NCBI GenBank assembly: GCA_038260305.1
Contig: JBBSNY010000011.1
Coordinates: forward strand, 46,304 to 110,303
DNA: 64,000 bases
DNA from: CADCVQ01 sp038260305
GTDB lineage: Bacteria; Actinomycetota; Thermoleophilia; Solirubrobacterales; Solirubrobacteraceae
Direction: 5' to 3'
Under the pieces are notes generated by a model. That model saw only the letters and a list, made by a program, of their open reading frames with translations. It was not told the origin of the DNA and ran no database searches. Made by a program: the position numbers and the translations under genes. Of the stretch, positions 27,048-35,841 are shown piece by piece. How positions within the stretch are numbered: the stretch's first letter is position 1; each line of letters begins with the position of its first letter.

Positions 27048-28337
27048 GTGCTTGTGGAATCCTGGCTCGCCCGTGCCGCCCGCGAGCGCCCGCGCGGCGT
27101 CGCACTCGACAGCGTCGACGGGCGACTGGACTACGCCGAGCTCGACCGCACCGCGACGCGCGCCGCGCGCCGGCTCAGCGCGCTCGGCGCGAGGCCGGGC
27201 CAGCGCGTCGCGCTGGCGCTGCCCGCGCGCGCGCCGTTCGTCGCGGCGCTGCACGGATGCATGCGACTCGGCGCGGTCGCGGTGCCCGTCGACCTGCGCC
27301 TGACCGCCGGCGAGCGCGGCGCCCGGACCGAGGGCTGCGCGGTGGTCGTCGACGCGCCGCTCGCGGGCCCGGAGGATGCCGACACGCCGCTGACGTCAAG
27401 CCACGATCTTGCTGCCCCGGCGATCGTCGTGTACACCTCGGGCACGACCGCCGGACCGAAGCCGATCGAGCTGACGTATGGCAACTGGCTGTGGAGCGCG
27501 CTCGGATCGGCCGTCGCACTCGGCCTCGATCCGGACGAGCGCTGGCTGTGCACGCTGCCGCTGTCGCACGTCGGCGGGCTGTCGATCCTCCTGCGCAGCA
27601 CGATCTACGCGACGACCGCCGTCCTGCACGACGGCTTCGAAGCCGCGGCCGCCGTGCGCGAGCTCGACGAGGGCGCCGCCACGCTCGTGTCGGTCGTCGC
27701 GACGACGCTCGCACGGCTGCTCGACGCCGGCCTCGAGCATCCGCCGGCGCTGCGCGCGGCGCTCGTCGGCGGCGGGCCGATCGCGCCCGCGCTGCTCGAG
27801 CGCGCGGCGGCGGCTGGGGTGCCGACCGTCACGACGTACGGCCTCACCGAGGCGTGCTCGCAGGTGACCACCGGCGGCCCGCCGCTGTTCTGCACGCGGG
27901 TGCGCATCGGCAGCGACGGGGAGATCCTCGTCGCCGGGCCGACAGTCGCGCCGGGGGCGCTCGCGGCCGACGGCTGGCTCCACACGGGCGACCTCGGGGC
28001 GATCGACGAGAGCGGCGGCCTGACGGTCACCGGCCGTGCGGCGGACACGATCGTGACGGGGGGCGAGAACGTCTCCCCGACCGAGGTCGAGGCCGTGTTG
28101 GCCTCCCATCCCGCGGTCGCCGACGTGGCGGTCCACGGGGTCGCCGACGAGCAGTGGGGCGAGCGGATCGTCGCAACAGTCGTCCTGCGGCCCGGCTTCA
28201 GCGCAACCCCTCGGGAGCTGAGGGGTTACTGTGGCGTCCGGCTGGCTCGATACAAAGTGCCCAAAGTGGTCAGGTTCTCCCTAGACTTGCCGAGGACGCA
28301 GTCGGGAAAGCTCCTGCGCCGAGATCTGGAGGAATGA
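27048..28337 (+). CDS. menE: o-Succinylbenzoate-CoA ligase
   Basis: Acyl-adenylate-forming enzyme that activates o-succinylbenzoate with ATP and CoA. The 429-aa length is short but normal for MenE. ANL-family motifs are visible: the P-loop IVVYTSGTTAGPKPIELT, LPLSHVGGLSILLR, the TYGLTEACSQV motif, the hinge segment GWLHTGDLGAIDE, TGGENVSPTEVEAVL and the C-terminal Lys in RTQSGKLLRRDLEE. It is divergent from menB. Its TGA is followed immediately by the ATG of the secreted protein gene at 28338. Confidence 0.9.
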   Translation: MLVESWLARAARERPRGVALDSVDGRLDYAELDRTATRAARRLSALGARPGQRVALALPARAPFVAALHGCMRLGAVAVPVDLRLTAGERGARTEGCAVVVDAPLAGPEDADTPLTSSHDLAAPAIVVYTSGTTAGPKPIELTYGNWLWSALGSAVALGLDPDERWLCTLPLSHVGGLSILLRSTIYATTAVLHDGFEAAAAVRELDEGAATLVSVVATTLARLLDAGLEHPPALRAALVGGGPIAPALLERAAAAGVPTVTTYGLTEACSQVTTGGPPLFCTRVRIGSDGEILVAGPTVAPGALAADGWLHTGDLGAIDESGGLTVTGRAADTIVTGGENVSPTEVEAVLASHPAVADVAVHGVADEQWGERIVATVVLRPGFSATPRELRGYCGVRLARYKVPKVVRFSLDLPRTQSGKLLRRDLEE

Positions 28338-29975
28338 ATGCCACGAACGGGCCGTCGTCACTCGCTATCCATCGCTGCTGCTCTCGTCGCCGTGCTCTGC
28401 GCACCGGCTGCGGCACAGGCGGCGGCCACATACACGGTCAAGGCCGGAGATGGAGCATGCGCCGCGCCCGCCGACCTGCTCTGCGGGTCGTTGACGGACG
28501 CCGCCGCAGCGGCCGCCGTTGGTGACACCTTCAACGTCGCGACCGGCACGTACGCCGAATCGCCGACGTTCGACGTCGGCGGCGTGACGATCACGAGCCC
28601 ATCGTCATTCGCACTCAACGGCTCGATCGCGTTCACCGGCACCGGCGGAGGGGTCTCCAAGCTTCAGCACGCCGTGATCTCCCAGCAGAACGGAAGCGCG
28701 GCCGGGGTCATCGCGACGGGCACGGCGAGCCTCGAGATCGACGACTCGTTCATCGTCTCCTTCAACGGCGACGGCGTGAGCATCTCGGAGGGCGCTGCCA
28801 ACAAGATCGTCCGCACGACGGTCGCGAGCGGCGGCGTGAACACGGCCGCCGTGCGTGTGACGTCCGCGGACAACGCGCCGAACACGAAGAAGCTGACGCT
28901 CGAATCCGCGCTGCTCAGCGGCGGCTCGGCAGCGCTCGCGGTCATCACCGGCAACGGCAACGGCCTCACGACGCAGGCCGGCGACGTCGACGTCACGCTG
29001 CGCCACGTGACGGCGGCCGGCTCGTCGAACGGGCTCGTCCTCGACGCGAGCAACGCGAACCCGCTCATTGGCGGCCCGGTCGGCAGCATCACCGCGACCG
29101 TCACGGACTCGATCATCCAGAACGGCACGGTCAAGCACAACTACGCGGGCATCCTCGGCCCGCTCACGATCACGGCGCCGCCGAACACGGTCACCGACAC
29201 CTACACCCGCACCCTGATGGGCGCGTTCGACGCGGGCACCGTCTTCCAGAACCCGGGGGCGAAGAACTTCCGCCTCAAGGCCGGGTCGCCGGCGATCAAC
29301 GCCGGCGGCTTCACCGCGGGCGAGTCGACGACCGACATCGACGGCGACGCGCGCCCCGGCCCGCAGACCGATCAGGGCGCCGACGAGTACGTCGCGCCGC
29401 CGCCGGTCGTCGTGCCGCCGCCTGCACCGGGAACGACGACCGACGGCGTCCCGCCCGCGATCGTGATCACGAAGCCCACCGCCAACCAGCGGATCAAGCT
29501 GAGGAAGGTCACGACGAAGACGACGACGAAGACCGTCACCCGCAAGGGCAAGAAGGTCAAGGTCAAGGTCAAGAAGAAGACGTCCAAGGCGGTCAGGATC
29601 TCGTTCGCAGGGAAGGCCACGGATCCGTCGGGCGTCAAGGGCGTCCTGCTTGCCGTCCAGAGGATCAGCCTGACGCCGAGCAAGAAGAAGAGCACGAGGT
29701 CCAAGGCGAGGAGCGCCAAGGCCAGCCAGGCGACTTCCACGAAGTGCCGATGGCTGAACGCGACGAAGGGCATCGTCCTCAAGAGTTGCTCCAGGCCGCC
29801 GCTGCTGCTGGCGAAGCTCGGCAAGGACGGCGTGTGGACGTTCAGCGTCAATAGCAAGATCCACCTCAGGGCGGGCCGCTACCGGATCATCGCGATCGGC
29901 GCCGACAACAGCGGGGCGTTCGGCAACTCCGCCGCGGCGGGCGACGCGATTCACAAGTTCACGCTGACGAACTAG
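28338..29975 (+). CDS. Secreted parallel beta-helix protein with a lysine-rich linker
   Basis: A 545-aa exported protein. Residues 1-30 are a signal peptide ending AAAQAAA. Residues 30-330 look like a pectate-lyase-type right-handed beta-helix, closing with the choice-of-anchor pattern GSPAINAGGFT and DIDGDARPGPQTDQGADEY. A Pro-rich spacer (VAPPPVVVPPPAPGTTT) then leads to a very basic stretch (about residues 390-420, e.g. RKGKKVKVKVKKKTSKA) and a C-terminal beta-sandwich-like domain (AGRYRIIAIGADNSGAFGN). It abuts menE with a ribosome site inside the menE 3' end, so translation may be coupled. Probably a surface or extracellular protein; no enzymatic residues were identified. Confidence 0.75.
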   Translation: MPRTGRRHSLSIAAALVAVLCAPAAAQAAATYTVKAGDGACAAPADLLCGSLTDAAAAAAVGDTFNVATGTYAESPTFDVGGVTITSPSSFALNGSIAFTGTGGGVSKLQHAVISQQNGSAAGVIATGTASLEIDDSFIVSFNGDGVSISEGAANKIVRTTVASGGVNTAAVRVTSADNAPNTKKLTLESALLSGGSAALAVITGNGNGLTTQAGDVDVTLRHVTAAGSSNGLVLDASNANPLIGGPVGSITATVTDSIIQNGTVKHNYAGILGPLTITAPPNTVTDTYTRTLMGAFDAGTVFQNPGAKNFRLKAGSPAINAGGFTAGESTTDIDGDARPGPQTDQGADEYVAPPPVVVPPPAPGTTTDGVPPAIVITKPTANQRIKLRKVTTKTTTKTVTRKGKKVKVKVKKKTSKAVRISFAGKATDPSGVKGVLLAVQRISLTPSKKKSTRSKARSAKASQATSTKCRWLNATKGIVLKSCSRPPLLLAKLGKDGVWTFSVNSKIHLRAGRYRIIAIGADNSGAFGNSAAAGDAIHKFTLTN

Positions 29976-29994
29976 CGCGGGGCGGGTCGTACCG

Positions 29995-30846
29995 ATGGGG
30001 TACGACCCGTCCGAGTACCGCGAGGCGAGCCTCGACCGCTGGGAGCTCGCCGCCCGCGGTTGGGGTGAGCACCGCGCGATCTTCCAGGCCGGCGCGCGAC
30101 CGGTGTCGGGCTGGCTCGTCGATGCGATCGAGCCGCAGCCGGGCCATCGCGTGCTCGAGCTCGCGGCGGGCCCCGGCGACACCGGCCTGCTCGCCGCGGA
30201 GCTCATCGCGCCGGGCGGGACGCTGATCGTGACCGACGGCGCCGAGGCGATGGTCGACGTCGCGCGGGCGCGCGCCGCCGAGCTCGGCATCGACAACGCC
30301 GAGTTCCGGCGGATGAACGCGGAGTGGATCGACCTGCCGACCGCGAGCCTCGACGGCGTCCTCGTGCGCTGGGGCTACATGCTGCTCGCCGACCCCGCGA
30401 CGGCGCTGCGCGAGACGCGCCGCGTCCTGCGCCCCGGCGGACGCATCGCGCTGTCGGCCTGGACGGACCAGGCCGATAACCCGTGGGCCGCGGTGGCGCA
30501 GGCCGAGCTCGCCGCGATCGGCGCGCTTGCGCCGGCCGATCCCGACGAGCCGAACATGTTCGCCTTTGCAGACCCGGCGACGATCATCGGACTGCTCGAG
30601 GACGCGGGCTTCGACGAGATCGTCGTCGAGCAGCTCGACCTCGTCTGGCACTACGACGACCTCGACGCCTGGTGGGACGTGCAGCTCGACATCTCGACCG
30701 GGCTGGCGAAGGGCGTGGGCGCGCTGACGCCCGCGCAACGCGACGATCTGCGTGAAGCGATCGACGCGCGGCTTGCGCAGTACGTCGCCGGCGACGGCTC
30801 GGTCGCGCTCCCCGGCCGCACGCACGTCGCGGCCGCGAGCGCGTAG
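29995..30846 (+). CDS. SAM-dependent class I methyltransferase
   Basis: A 283-aa cytoplasmic methyltransferase. Motif I is VLELAAGPGDTG, followed by the acidic strand end LIVTDGAEAMVDVAR, motif II-like DGVLVRWGYMLLADP and post-motif VLRPGGRIALSAW. The C-terminal third (LDLVWHYDDLDAWWDVQLD) is characteristic of a UbiE/COQ5-related actinobacterial group acting on unknown substrates. The men island lacks a recognised MenG, and this gene is only 1.7 kb past menE, so it is a weak candidate for the last methylation. It lacks the usual UbiE N-terminus, however. Confidence 0.75.
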   Translation: MGYDPSEYREASLDRWELAARGWGEHRAIFQAGARPVSGWLVDAIEPQPGHRVLELAAGPGDTGLLAAELIAPGGTLIVTDGAEAMVDVARARAAELGIDNAEFRRMNAEWIDLPTASLDGVLVRWGYMLLADPATALRETRRVLRPGGRIALSAWTDQADNPWAAVAQAELAAIGALAPADPDEPNMFAFADPATIIGLLEDAGFDEIVVEQLDLVWHYDDLDAWWDVQLDISTGLAKGVGALTPAQRDDLREAIDARLAQYVAGDGSVALPGRTHVAAASA

Positions 30847-30885
30847 CTCGTCGCCGACCGGCTGGGCGGCCCGGCGGGGCGCGGC

Positions 30886-31761
30886 TCAGCGGCGCGCCGC
30901 GTTGCCCGCGGCCACGCGCAGCAGCACCATCGCCCAGGTGCGAAACGGCCGCCAGCGCTCGCTGAGCGCGAGGAACGCGTCGCCGTCCGGGGGGCCGTCG
31001 AGCCCGTAGGCGCGGGCCGCGCTCTCGAGCACGCGCGGCTCGGCGGTCGGCACGTCCGCGACGCCCGACGCGCGGATGTGGATGAGCGTCGCGTAGAACG
31101 GGCCGATCCCGCGCAGCTCGAGCAGCTCGGCCTTCGCCGCCTCCGGATCGAGCGCGCGCAGCCGCGCCGGATCGAGGCGACCGGCGCGCGCCGCCTCCGA
31201 GATCCCGTGCAGCCGCGCGACCTTCTCGTCGGGAAGCCCCGGCCCGGGCTCGACGTCGAGCAGCCGCTCGGGCAGCGGGAACGCCGCCATCGCGACGCCG
31301 CCGACGTCGAACGTCGCGCCGAGTTGCTCCGACAGCCGGCGACGCACCTGGGCGGCCTGCCCGGCGGGTCGGCGGGCCGACACGATCGCCCACGCGGCCG
31401 CCTCGTAGGGGGAGTGGAAGAGGACCGGTCGCACGCCGGGATGCTCGCGCTGCAGGCGCCCGATGACGGGATCGGCCTCGCCGACGGCGAGCCACGCCTC
31501 ACCGTCGTGGTCGAGCGACAGGATCCGCGCGACCTGCGCGCGTACGGCGTCGACGTCGCAGCCACCCTGGACCTCGCCCTCGATCGCGCCGTCGGCGCGC
31601 TCGCGCAGCAGGACGCCGGCATGCCCGGCGAAGCCGTCAACGGCGAACGCCAGCCGCATGGCGCCGTCCCACTCCGGCGCGCCGAGCGAGCCGCCGAAGC
31701 CGAAGCCGGCCGCCCGCTCGAGCGAGAACGGGCCCCGCGGGACGATCTCGAAGCGGCTCAC
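30886..31761 (-). CDS. AlkA-like DNA glycosylase with altered catalytic position
   Basis: A 291-aa protein of the HhH-GPD superfamily, similar to DNA-3-methyladenine glycosylase II: an N-terminal TBP-like beta domain (FSLERAAGFGFG), then HSPYEAAAWAIVSARRP, and the helix-hairpin-helix LLELRGIGPFYATLIHIRA (about residues 213-231). In AlkA the catalytic Asp lies about ten residues further on, in a VP-x-x-D block. Here that block reads VPTAEPRV, putting Glu241 where Asp is expected. It may be a divergent active enzyme or a non-catalytic relative. It is convergent with the methyltransferase and divergent from ilvC. Confidence 0.75.
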   Translation of the reverse strand: MSRFEIVPRGPFSLERAAGFGFGGSLGAPEWDGAMRLAFAVDGFAGHAGVLLRERADGAIEGEVQGGCDVDAVRAQVARILSLDHDGEAWLAVGEADPVIGRLQREHPGVRPVLFHSPYEAAAWAIVSARRPAGQAAQVRRRLSEQLGATFDVGGVAMAAFPLPERLLDVEPGPGLPDEKVARLHGISEAARAGRLDPARLRALDPEAAKAELLELRGIGPFYATLIHIRASGVADVPTAEPRVLESAARAYGLDGPPDGDAFLALSERWRPFRTWAMVLLRVAAGNAARR

Positions 31762-31889
31762 GCCATCAGGAAAGCACGTTCGGCGCGCTGCGCACGTCGC
31801 AGCGGAGCAGACGCTCGTCGGAACGCTGCATCAGGGCGTTCTTAGCAGGCGCGGCGGTTCTGTGACAGCGGCTTCGATCACGTGGTGAA

Positions 31890-31895
31890 TAGGAT
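31890..31895 (+). promoter_or_regulatory. Putative -10 of the leaderless ilvC transcript
   Basis: TAGGAT, a 7-nt spacer and ATG 31903, without a Shine-Dalgarno. Confidence 0.45.
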
Positions 31896-31902
31896 CGCGC
31901 CC

Positions 31903-32898
31903 ATGTTCTACGACGACGACGCAGACCTCACGCTCCTCGACGGCAAGACCGTCGCCATCATCGGCTACGGCTCGCAGGGCCACGCCCACGCGCTGAACCT
32001 CAAGGACTCCGGCGTCGACGTCGTCGTAGGCCTGCGCGAGGACTCCGCCTCGGCCGCCAAGGCGAAGGCCAACGGCCTCGAGGTGCTCGGCGTCGCCGAT
32101 GCCGCCAGTCGTGGGGACCTGATCATGATGCTCGTCCCCGACGAGCTGCACCGCGAGGTCTACGAGGGCGCGGTCAAGGACGGCATCGCCGACGGCAACC
32201 TGCTGCTCTTCGGCCACGGCTTCTCGATCCTCTACGGCGAGGTGCAGCCCCCGCCCGGCGTCGGCGTCGCGCTCGTCGCCCCGAAGGGCCCCGGCCACCT
32301 CGTGCGCCGCCAGTACACCGAGGGTTCCGGCGTCCCCGGCCTCGTCGCAATCCAGCAGGACCCACAGGGCGACGCGCAGCAGCTCGCGCTCGCCTACGCG
32401 AAGGGGATCGGCTGCACGCGCGGCGGCGTCTTCGAGACGACCTTCAAGGAGGAGACCGAGACCGATCTCTTCGGCGAGCAGGCCGTCCTCTGCGGCGGCG
32501 CCTCGGAGCTGGTCCAGGCCGGCTTCGACACGCTCGTCGAGGCGGGCTACGACCCGCAGATGGCGTACTTCGAGTGCCTGCACGAGCTCAAGCTCATCGT
32601 CGACCTCATGTACGAGAAGGGCCTCGCGGGGATGCGCTACTCGATCTCCAACACCGCCGAGTACGGCGACTACAGCCGCGGCAAGCGCGTCATCACCGCG
32701 CAGACGCGCGAGAACATGAAGAAGATCCTGTCCGAGATCCAGTCCGGCGACTTCGCCCGCGAGTGGATCGCCGAGAACCGCGCCGGTCAGGAGAACTTCA
32801 AGCGCATGCGCGCCGAGCAGGCGGCGACCCAGGTCGAGACGACCGGCAAGCAGCTGCGCTCGATGATGGCCTGGATCGACACGGACTTCCACGAGTAG
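31903..32898 (+). CDS. ilvC: Ketol-acid reductoisomerase
   Basis: Isomerises and reduces acetolactate/acetohydroxybutyrate to the dihydroxy acids of Val/Leu/Ile synthesis. The 331-aa class I enzyme shows the Rossmann GYGSQGHAHALNLKDSG, VGLRED (after the beta-2 strand, relevant for NADPH), FGHGFSI, VAPKGPGHLVRRQY, TFKEETETDLFGEQAVLCGG (the metal-binding Asp/Glu block) and KLIVDLMYEKGLAGMRYSIS. ATG 31903 (MFYDDDADLTLLDG) matches the family N-terminus and the leaderless promoter. It is separated from ilvBN by about 16 kb. Confidence 0.95.
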   Translation: MFYDDDADLTLLDGKTVAIIGYGSQGHAHALNLKDSGVDVVVGLREDSASAAKAKANGLEVLGVADAASRGDLIMMLVPDELHREVYEGAVKDGIADGNLLLFGHGFSILYGEVQPPPGVGVALVAPKGPGHLVRRQYTEGSGVPGLVAIQQDPQGDAQQLALAYAKGIGCTRGGVFETTFKEETETDLFGEQAVLCGGASELVQAGFDTLVEAGYDPQMAYFECLHELKLIVDLMYEKGLAGMRYSISNTAEYGDYSRGKRVITAQTRENMKKILSEIQSGDFAREWIAENRAGQENFKRMRAEQAATQVETTGKQLRSMMAWIDTDFHE

Positions 32899-32928
32899 CC
32901 GCCGCGAGACGATGACCCCTCGCGCCGC

Positions 32929-33735
32929 TCAGCGCAGCGGGGCCGTTCGCAGCTCGTCGCGCTCGCGCCAGAGGACGGTGGCGCCCGTCGCCGTCGTGGC
33001 GACGACGGCACCGTAGCCCCGCCGGGCGAACATCCGCGTGGGACCGAACGTGCCGCCGGCCGCACGCCGGGCGACGCGGATCCCGCCACCGGGACCGCTT
33101 GCTCGTCACGACGAGGACCGGCGTGCCGTCGTGCAGCGTCACGAGGGCGGCCTGCCCGGCTTGCGACGTTGCCCGACCGATCGCCACCGGCGCACCGACC
33201 GCGGCCGCGCCGTCGGTGCGCACGGCGTAGCGCAGCGGCTCGGGCTCGTAGGCGCCGGAACCCCACGCGAGCACCGTTGCACCCGGTCGACCTGTTGCGA
33301 GCAGCACCTCGGCCGTGTGGGGGTCTTGGGCGTCGAACGTCGTGCCGGACACCCTGCGGGCCACGTCCCAGCGCCCGCTGGAACGGCGGATCGCGACGCG
33401 CACGGGTCCGACGCCGTCCGCGCGCGTGCGGGGCGCCGGGCCGAGCTGTCCTCGGGCGTCCCGGCGACGGGACGCGACCGGATCGATGTCCGGATGACGG
33501 TTCGCGTGTGCTGGTCGGACGTCAGGGAGTCGGCGGGAACGTCCTGCGTCCACAGCGCGGTCGCCGACCCGCTGACCGGGTCGATGGCAGCCGCCACGCC
33601 GCGGATGCCGCCGAACGGCCCGATCTGCTCCGGATCGGTCAATCCCGGCCCATCAGCCCGCGCCGCGGCAGCGATGGTGATCGCCATGACGCATGTCGCC
33701 AACCCTACGAGTCGCGTGCGCATGCTCGCTGTCAA
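32929..33735 (-). pseudogene. Frameshifted secreted protein gene (beta-propeller-like)
   Basis: Coding similarity runs through three reading frames. From ATG 33735 a signal peptide (RLVGLATCVMAITIAAAARA) leads to IGPFGGIRGVAAAIDP and SATALWTQDVPADS. Near 33440-33462 it moves to a second frame (GVGPVRVAIRRSSGRWDVAR, VLLATGRPGATVLAWG, ALVTLHDGTPVLVVTSK). Near 33090-33100 it moves to a third (RMFARRGYGAVVATTATG, VLWRERDELRTAPLR), ending at the TGA at 32929-32931. The style matches the intact secreted gene at 38174-39541, so this is a decayed paralogue. Sequencing error is the alternative. Confidence 0.7.
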
Positions 33736-33801
33736 CGGAGCGCGTCGCCGATGGTTGCGATCTTCGCCACCTTCGTACGACTCGTACGTTCAAGGGCACC
33801 G

Positions 33802-34535
33802 ATGCCACGTCATCGACGCATGTGCGTGCTGCTGCTCGACGAGGTGATCGGCGGGCTCAGCTGGCCGGGCGGCGGGGTCGCGCGCGACTCGCGGCTCACG
33901 GCCGGCGACACCGCCGTCGCCGTGTACCCGGCGCCACAGCTCGCCGTCGCCGCCGGCGCGCAGCGCGCGATCGTCGTCTGGCGCGACGCCGGTCTGCTGG
34001 GCGGCCGCGTGCGCGGGCGGGTGCTGGCGGTCGCCGTCGGCGGCTCGCGCGTCGGAAGGCCCGTCGCGGTCCAGCCGACGCGCGCTCGGGTCATCGGCGA
34101 CGTCGCCGTCGCGATGAACGCCCGCGGCGCCGCGCTCGTGGGCTGGGCGCAGACGCCGAAGCTGGCCTACGATCCGGACGCGAGCGGGCACGTCGCGTCG
34201 CAGTCGCGGGCGGGCCGCCGCTTCGGTGCCCCGTGCGGCTGGCGCGCCACATCGACGACGCCGGGATCGGCATCGCGCTCGACGGCACCGGTCGCGCGAT
34301 CGCGGGCTACGCCGGCGATCGTCTTCGGCGCATGGGACGGGGCGGGCGCTGGGGCGCAGAGTTCGCGCTGGCTCCGCCGCGCCCCGAGGACGTCGACAAC
34401 GACTTCGCACCCGAGCCGGAGATGCTCCGCGTCGGCATGAGCGACGCGGCCGAGGCCGTGGCGACGTGGCTGAGCGACACGGACGACCCGGACGTGATCC
34501 GGGTGGGGGTGCTGCCCGCGCCGCCGCGCCACTGA
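33802..34535 (+). pseudogene. Frameshifted or truncated paralogue of the secreted beta-rich proteins
   Basis: The first frame (33802 to about 34230) reads TAVAVYPAPQLAVAAGAQRA and VAMNARGAALVGWAQTPKL. After a one-base shift in a CCCC run near 34229-34234, the sequence continues in a second frame with VRLARHIDDAGIGIALDGTG, RAIAGYAGD and MSDAAEAVATWLSDTDDP to the TGA at 34533-34535. No signal peptide is evident at the 5' end, so the start is probably lost. The alternating G-x-A...W pattern is the same as in its neighbours at 32929 and 38174. Confidence 0.65.
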
Positions 34536-34590
34536 CCGGCCGCGCCGTCACCATTCTCAGCCGCGAATGAGGTGCGTCATAGCGGCTCGC

Positions 34591-34596
34591 TAGACT
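34591..34596 (+). promoter_or_regulatory. Putative -10 for the ZTP riboswitch-serC-serA transcript
   Basis: TAGACT, which would place transcription start near 34603, exactly where the riboswitch aptamer begins. Confidence 0.45.
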
Positions 34597-34602
34597 TCGC
34601 CG

Positions 34603-34678
34603 GGCTGTCGCGACTGGCGTCGGGTGGGGCACACCACCGGGGAGCGACGGAGTACCTTGCCGCCGCACGCCTGGGCAC
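34603..34678 (+). ncRNA. ZTP (pfl) riboswitch aptamer
   Basis: The conserved blocks of the ZMP/ZTP-sensing pfl motif appear in order: TGTCGCGACTGGCG, a GGGTGG/CCACC hairpin, GGGGAGCGAC (the GTCG/CGAC pairing closes P1), a linker stem and the 3' domain CGCCTGGGCA (ending 34677). The aptamer senses the purine intermediate ZMP/ZTP, which accumulates when 10-formyl-THF is low. It is immediately downstream of a -10 hexamer and 36 nt upstream of serC. Identification is from motif recognition. Confidence 0.85.
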
Positions 34679-34713
34679 AGTCCTGCCAATTCGCTGCCTG
34701 CGAGGACCCTGCC
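34674..34713 (+). promoter_or_regulatory. Possible expression platform hiding the serC ribosome site
   Basis: GGCA-CA-GTCCT (34674-34684) can pair with AGGAC-CC-TGCC (34703-34713), with one 2x2 internal loop. The 3' arm contains the only ribosome-site-like sequence (GAGGA) and ends at the base before ATG 34714. The 5' arm re-uses GGCA of the aptamer. Ligand binding would therefore free the start site (an ON switch). Inference from complementarity. Confidence 0.5.
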
Positions 34714-35841
34714 ATGACGACGAGCACCGAGCTCGAGATCCCCCAAGCACTGCGACCGTCCGACGGTCGCTTCGGATGCGGACCCTCCAAGGTCCGCGCC
34801 GATCAGCTCGCCCGGCTCGCCGGCGAGTCCGCCGCGCTGATGGGCACGTCGCATCGCCAGAAGCCGGTCAAGGAGCTCGTCGGCCGCGTCCGCTCCGACC
34901 TCGCCGAGCTGTTCGCGGCGCCGGAGGGCTACGAGATCGCGCTCGGCAACGGCGGCACGACGGCGTTCTGGGACGCGGCCGCGTTCGGCCTCGTCCGCGA
35001 GCGCGCGCTGTGCCTCAGCTACGGCGAGTTCTCGCGCAAGTTCGCGACGGTCAACGAGCGCGCACCGTTTCTCGCCGACCCGCTGCTGCTGTCGGCCGAT
35101 CCCGGCGACGCTCCGGCGCCCGCCGCGCTGCCCGGCGCCGACGTCATCGCGTGGGCGCACAACGAGACCTCGACCGGCGTCATGGTCGGCGTGCGGCGCC
35201 CCGATGGATCCGGCGACGCGCTCGTCCTCGTCGACGCGACCTCGGGCGCCGGCGGCCTGCCGCTCGACGCCGCGCAGGCCGACGCCTACTACTTCGCCCC
35301 ACAGAAGAACCTCGGCTCCGACGGTGGGCTGTGGCTCGCGCTGCTGAGCCCGGCCGCGATCGAGCGCATCGAGCAGATCGACGGCTCCGGCCGCTTCATC
35401 CCCGAGTTCCTGTCGCTGCAGGTTGCGTTGACGAACTCGCGCCTGAACCAGACGCTGAACACGCCCGCGGTCGCGACGCTCGTGTTGCTCGCCGATCAGC
35501 TCGAGTGGATGCTCGGCCAGGGCGGCCTGGACTGGTGCGTCGGGCGCACGACCGCGTCCTCCGAGCACCTCTATGGGTGGGCCGAAGCGTCCTCCTTCGC
35601 CACGCCGTTCGTCGCCGATGAGGCGAAGCGCTCGCTCGTCGTCGGCACGATCGACCTCGACGACGCCGTCGACGGCAAGCTCGTCGCGGCGACGCTGCGC
35701 GCCAACGCCATCGTCGACGTCGAGCCCTACCGCAAGCTCGGCCGCAACCAGTTGCGCGTCGCGATGTTCCCGTCGATCGAACCCGACGACGTGCAGGCCC
35801 TGACGGCATGCATCGACTGGGTCGTAGAGGAGATCTCCTGA
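34714..35841 (+). CDS. serC: Phosphoserine aminotransferase
   Basis: PLP enzyme converting 3-phosphohydroxypyruvate to phosphoserine. The 375-aa protein belongs to the actinobacterial SerC type: RPSDGRFGCGPSKVR, LMGTSHRQKPVKELVG, LGNGGTTAFWDAAAFGL, AWAHNETSTGV, LVDATSGAGGLPLD and YYFAPQKNLGSDGGLW, whose Lys binds PLP. ATG 34714 directly follows the riboswitch platform. Its TGA overlaps the serA ATG by one base. Control by ZMP/ZTP would raise serine synthesis when one-carbon units are scarce. Confidence 0.92.
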   Translation: MTTSTELEIPQALRPSDGRFGCGPSKVRADQLARLAGESAALMGTSHRQKPVKELVGRVRSDLAELFAAPEGYEIALGNGGTTAFWDAAAFGLVRERALCLSYGEFSRKFATVNERAPFLADPLLLSADPGDAPAPAALPGADVIAWAHNETSTGVMVGVRRPDGSGDALVLVDATSGAGGLPLDAAQADAYYFAPQKNLGSDGGLWLALLSPAAIERIEQIDGSGRFIPEFLSLQVALTNSRLNQTLNTPAVATLVLLADQLEWMLGQGGLDWCVGRTTASSEHLYGWAEASSFATPFVADEAKRSLVVGTIDLDDAVDGKLVAATLRANAIVDVEPYRKLGRNQLRVAMFPSIEPDDVQALTACIDWVVEEIS

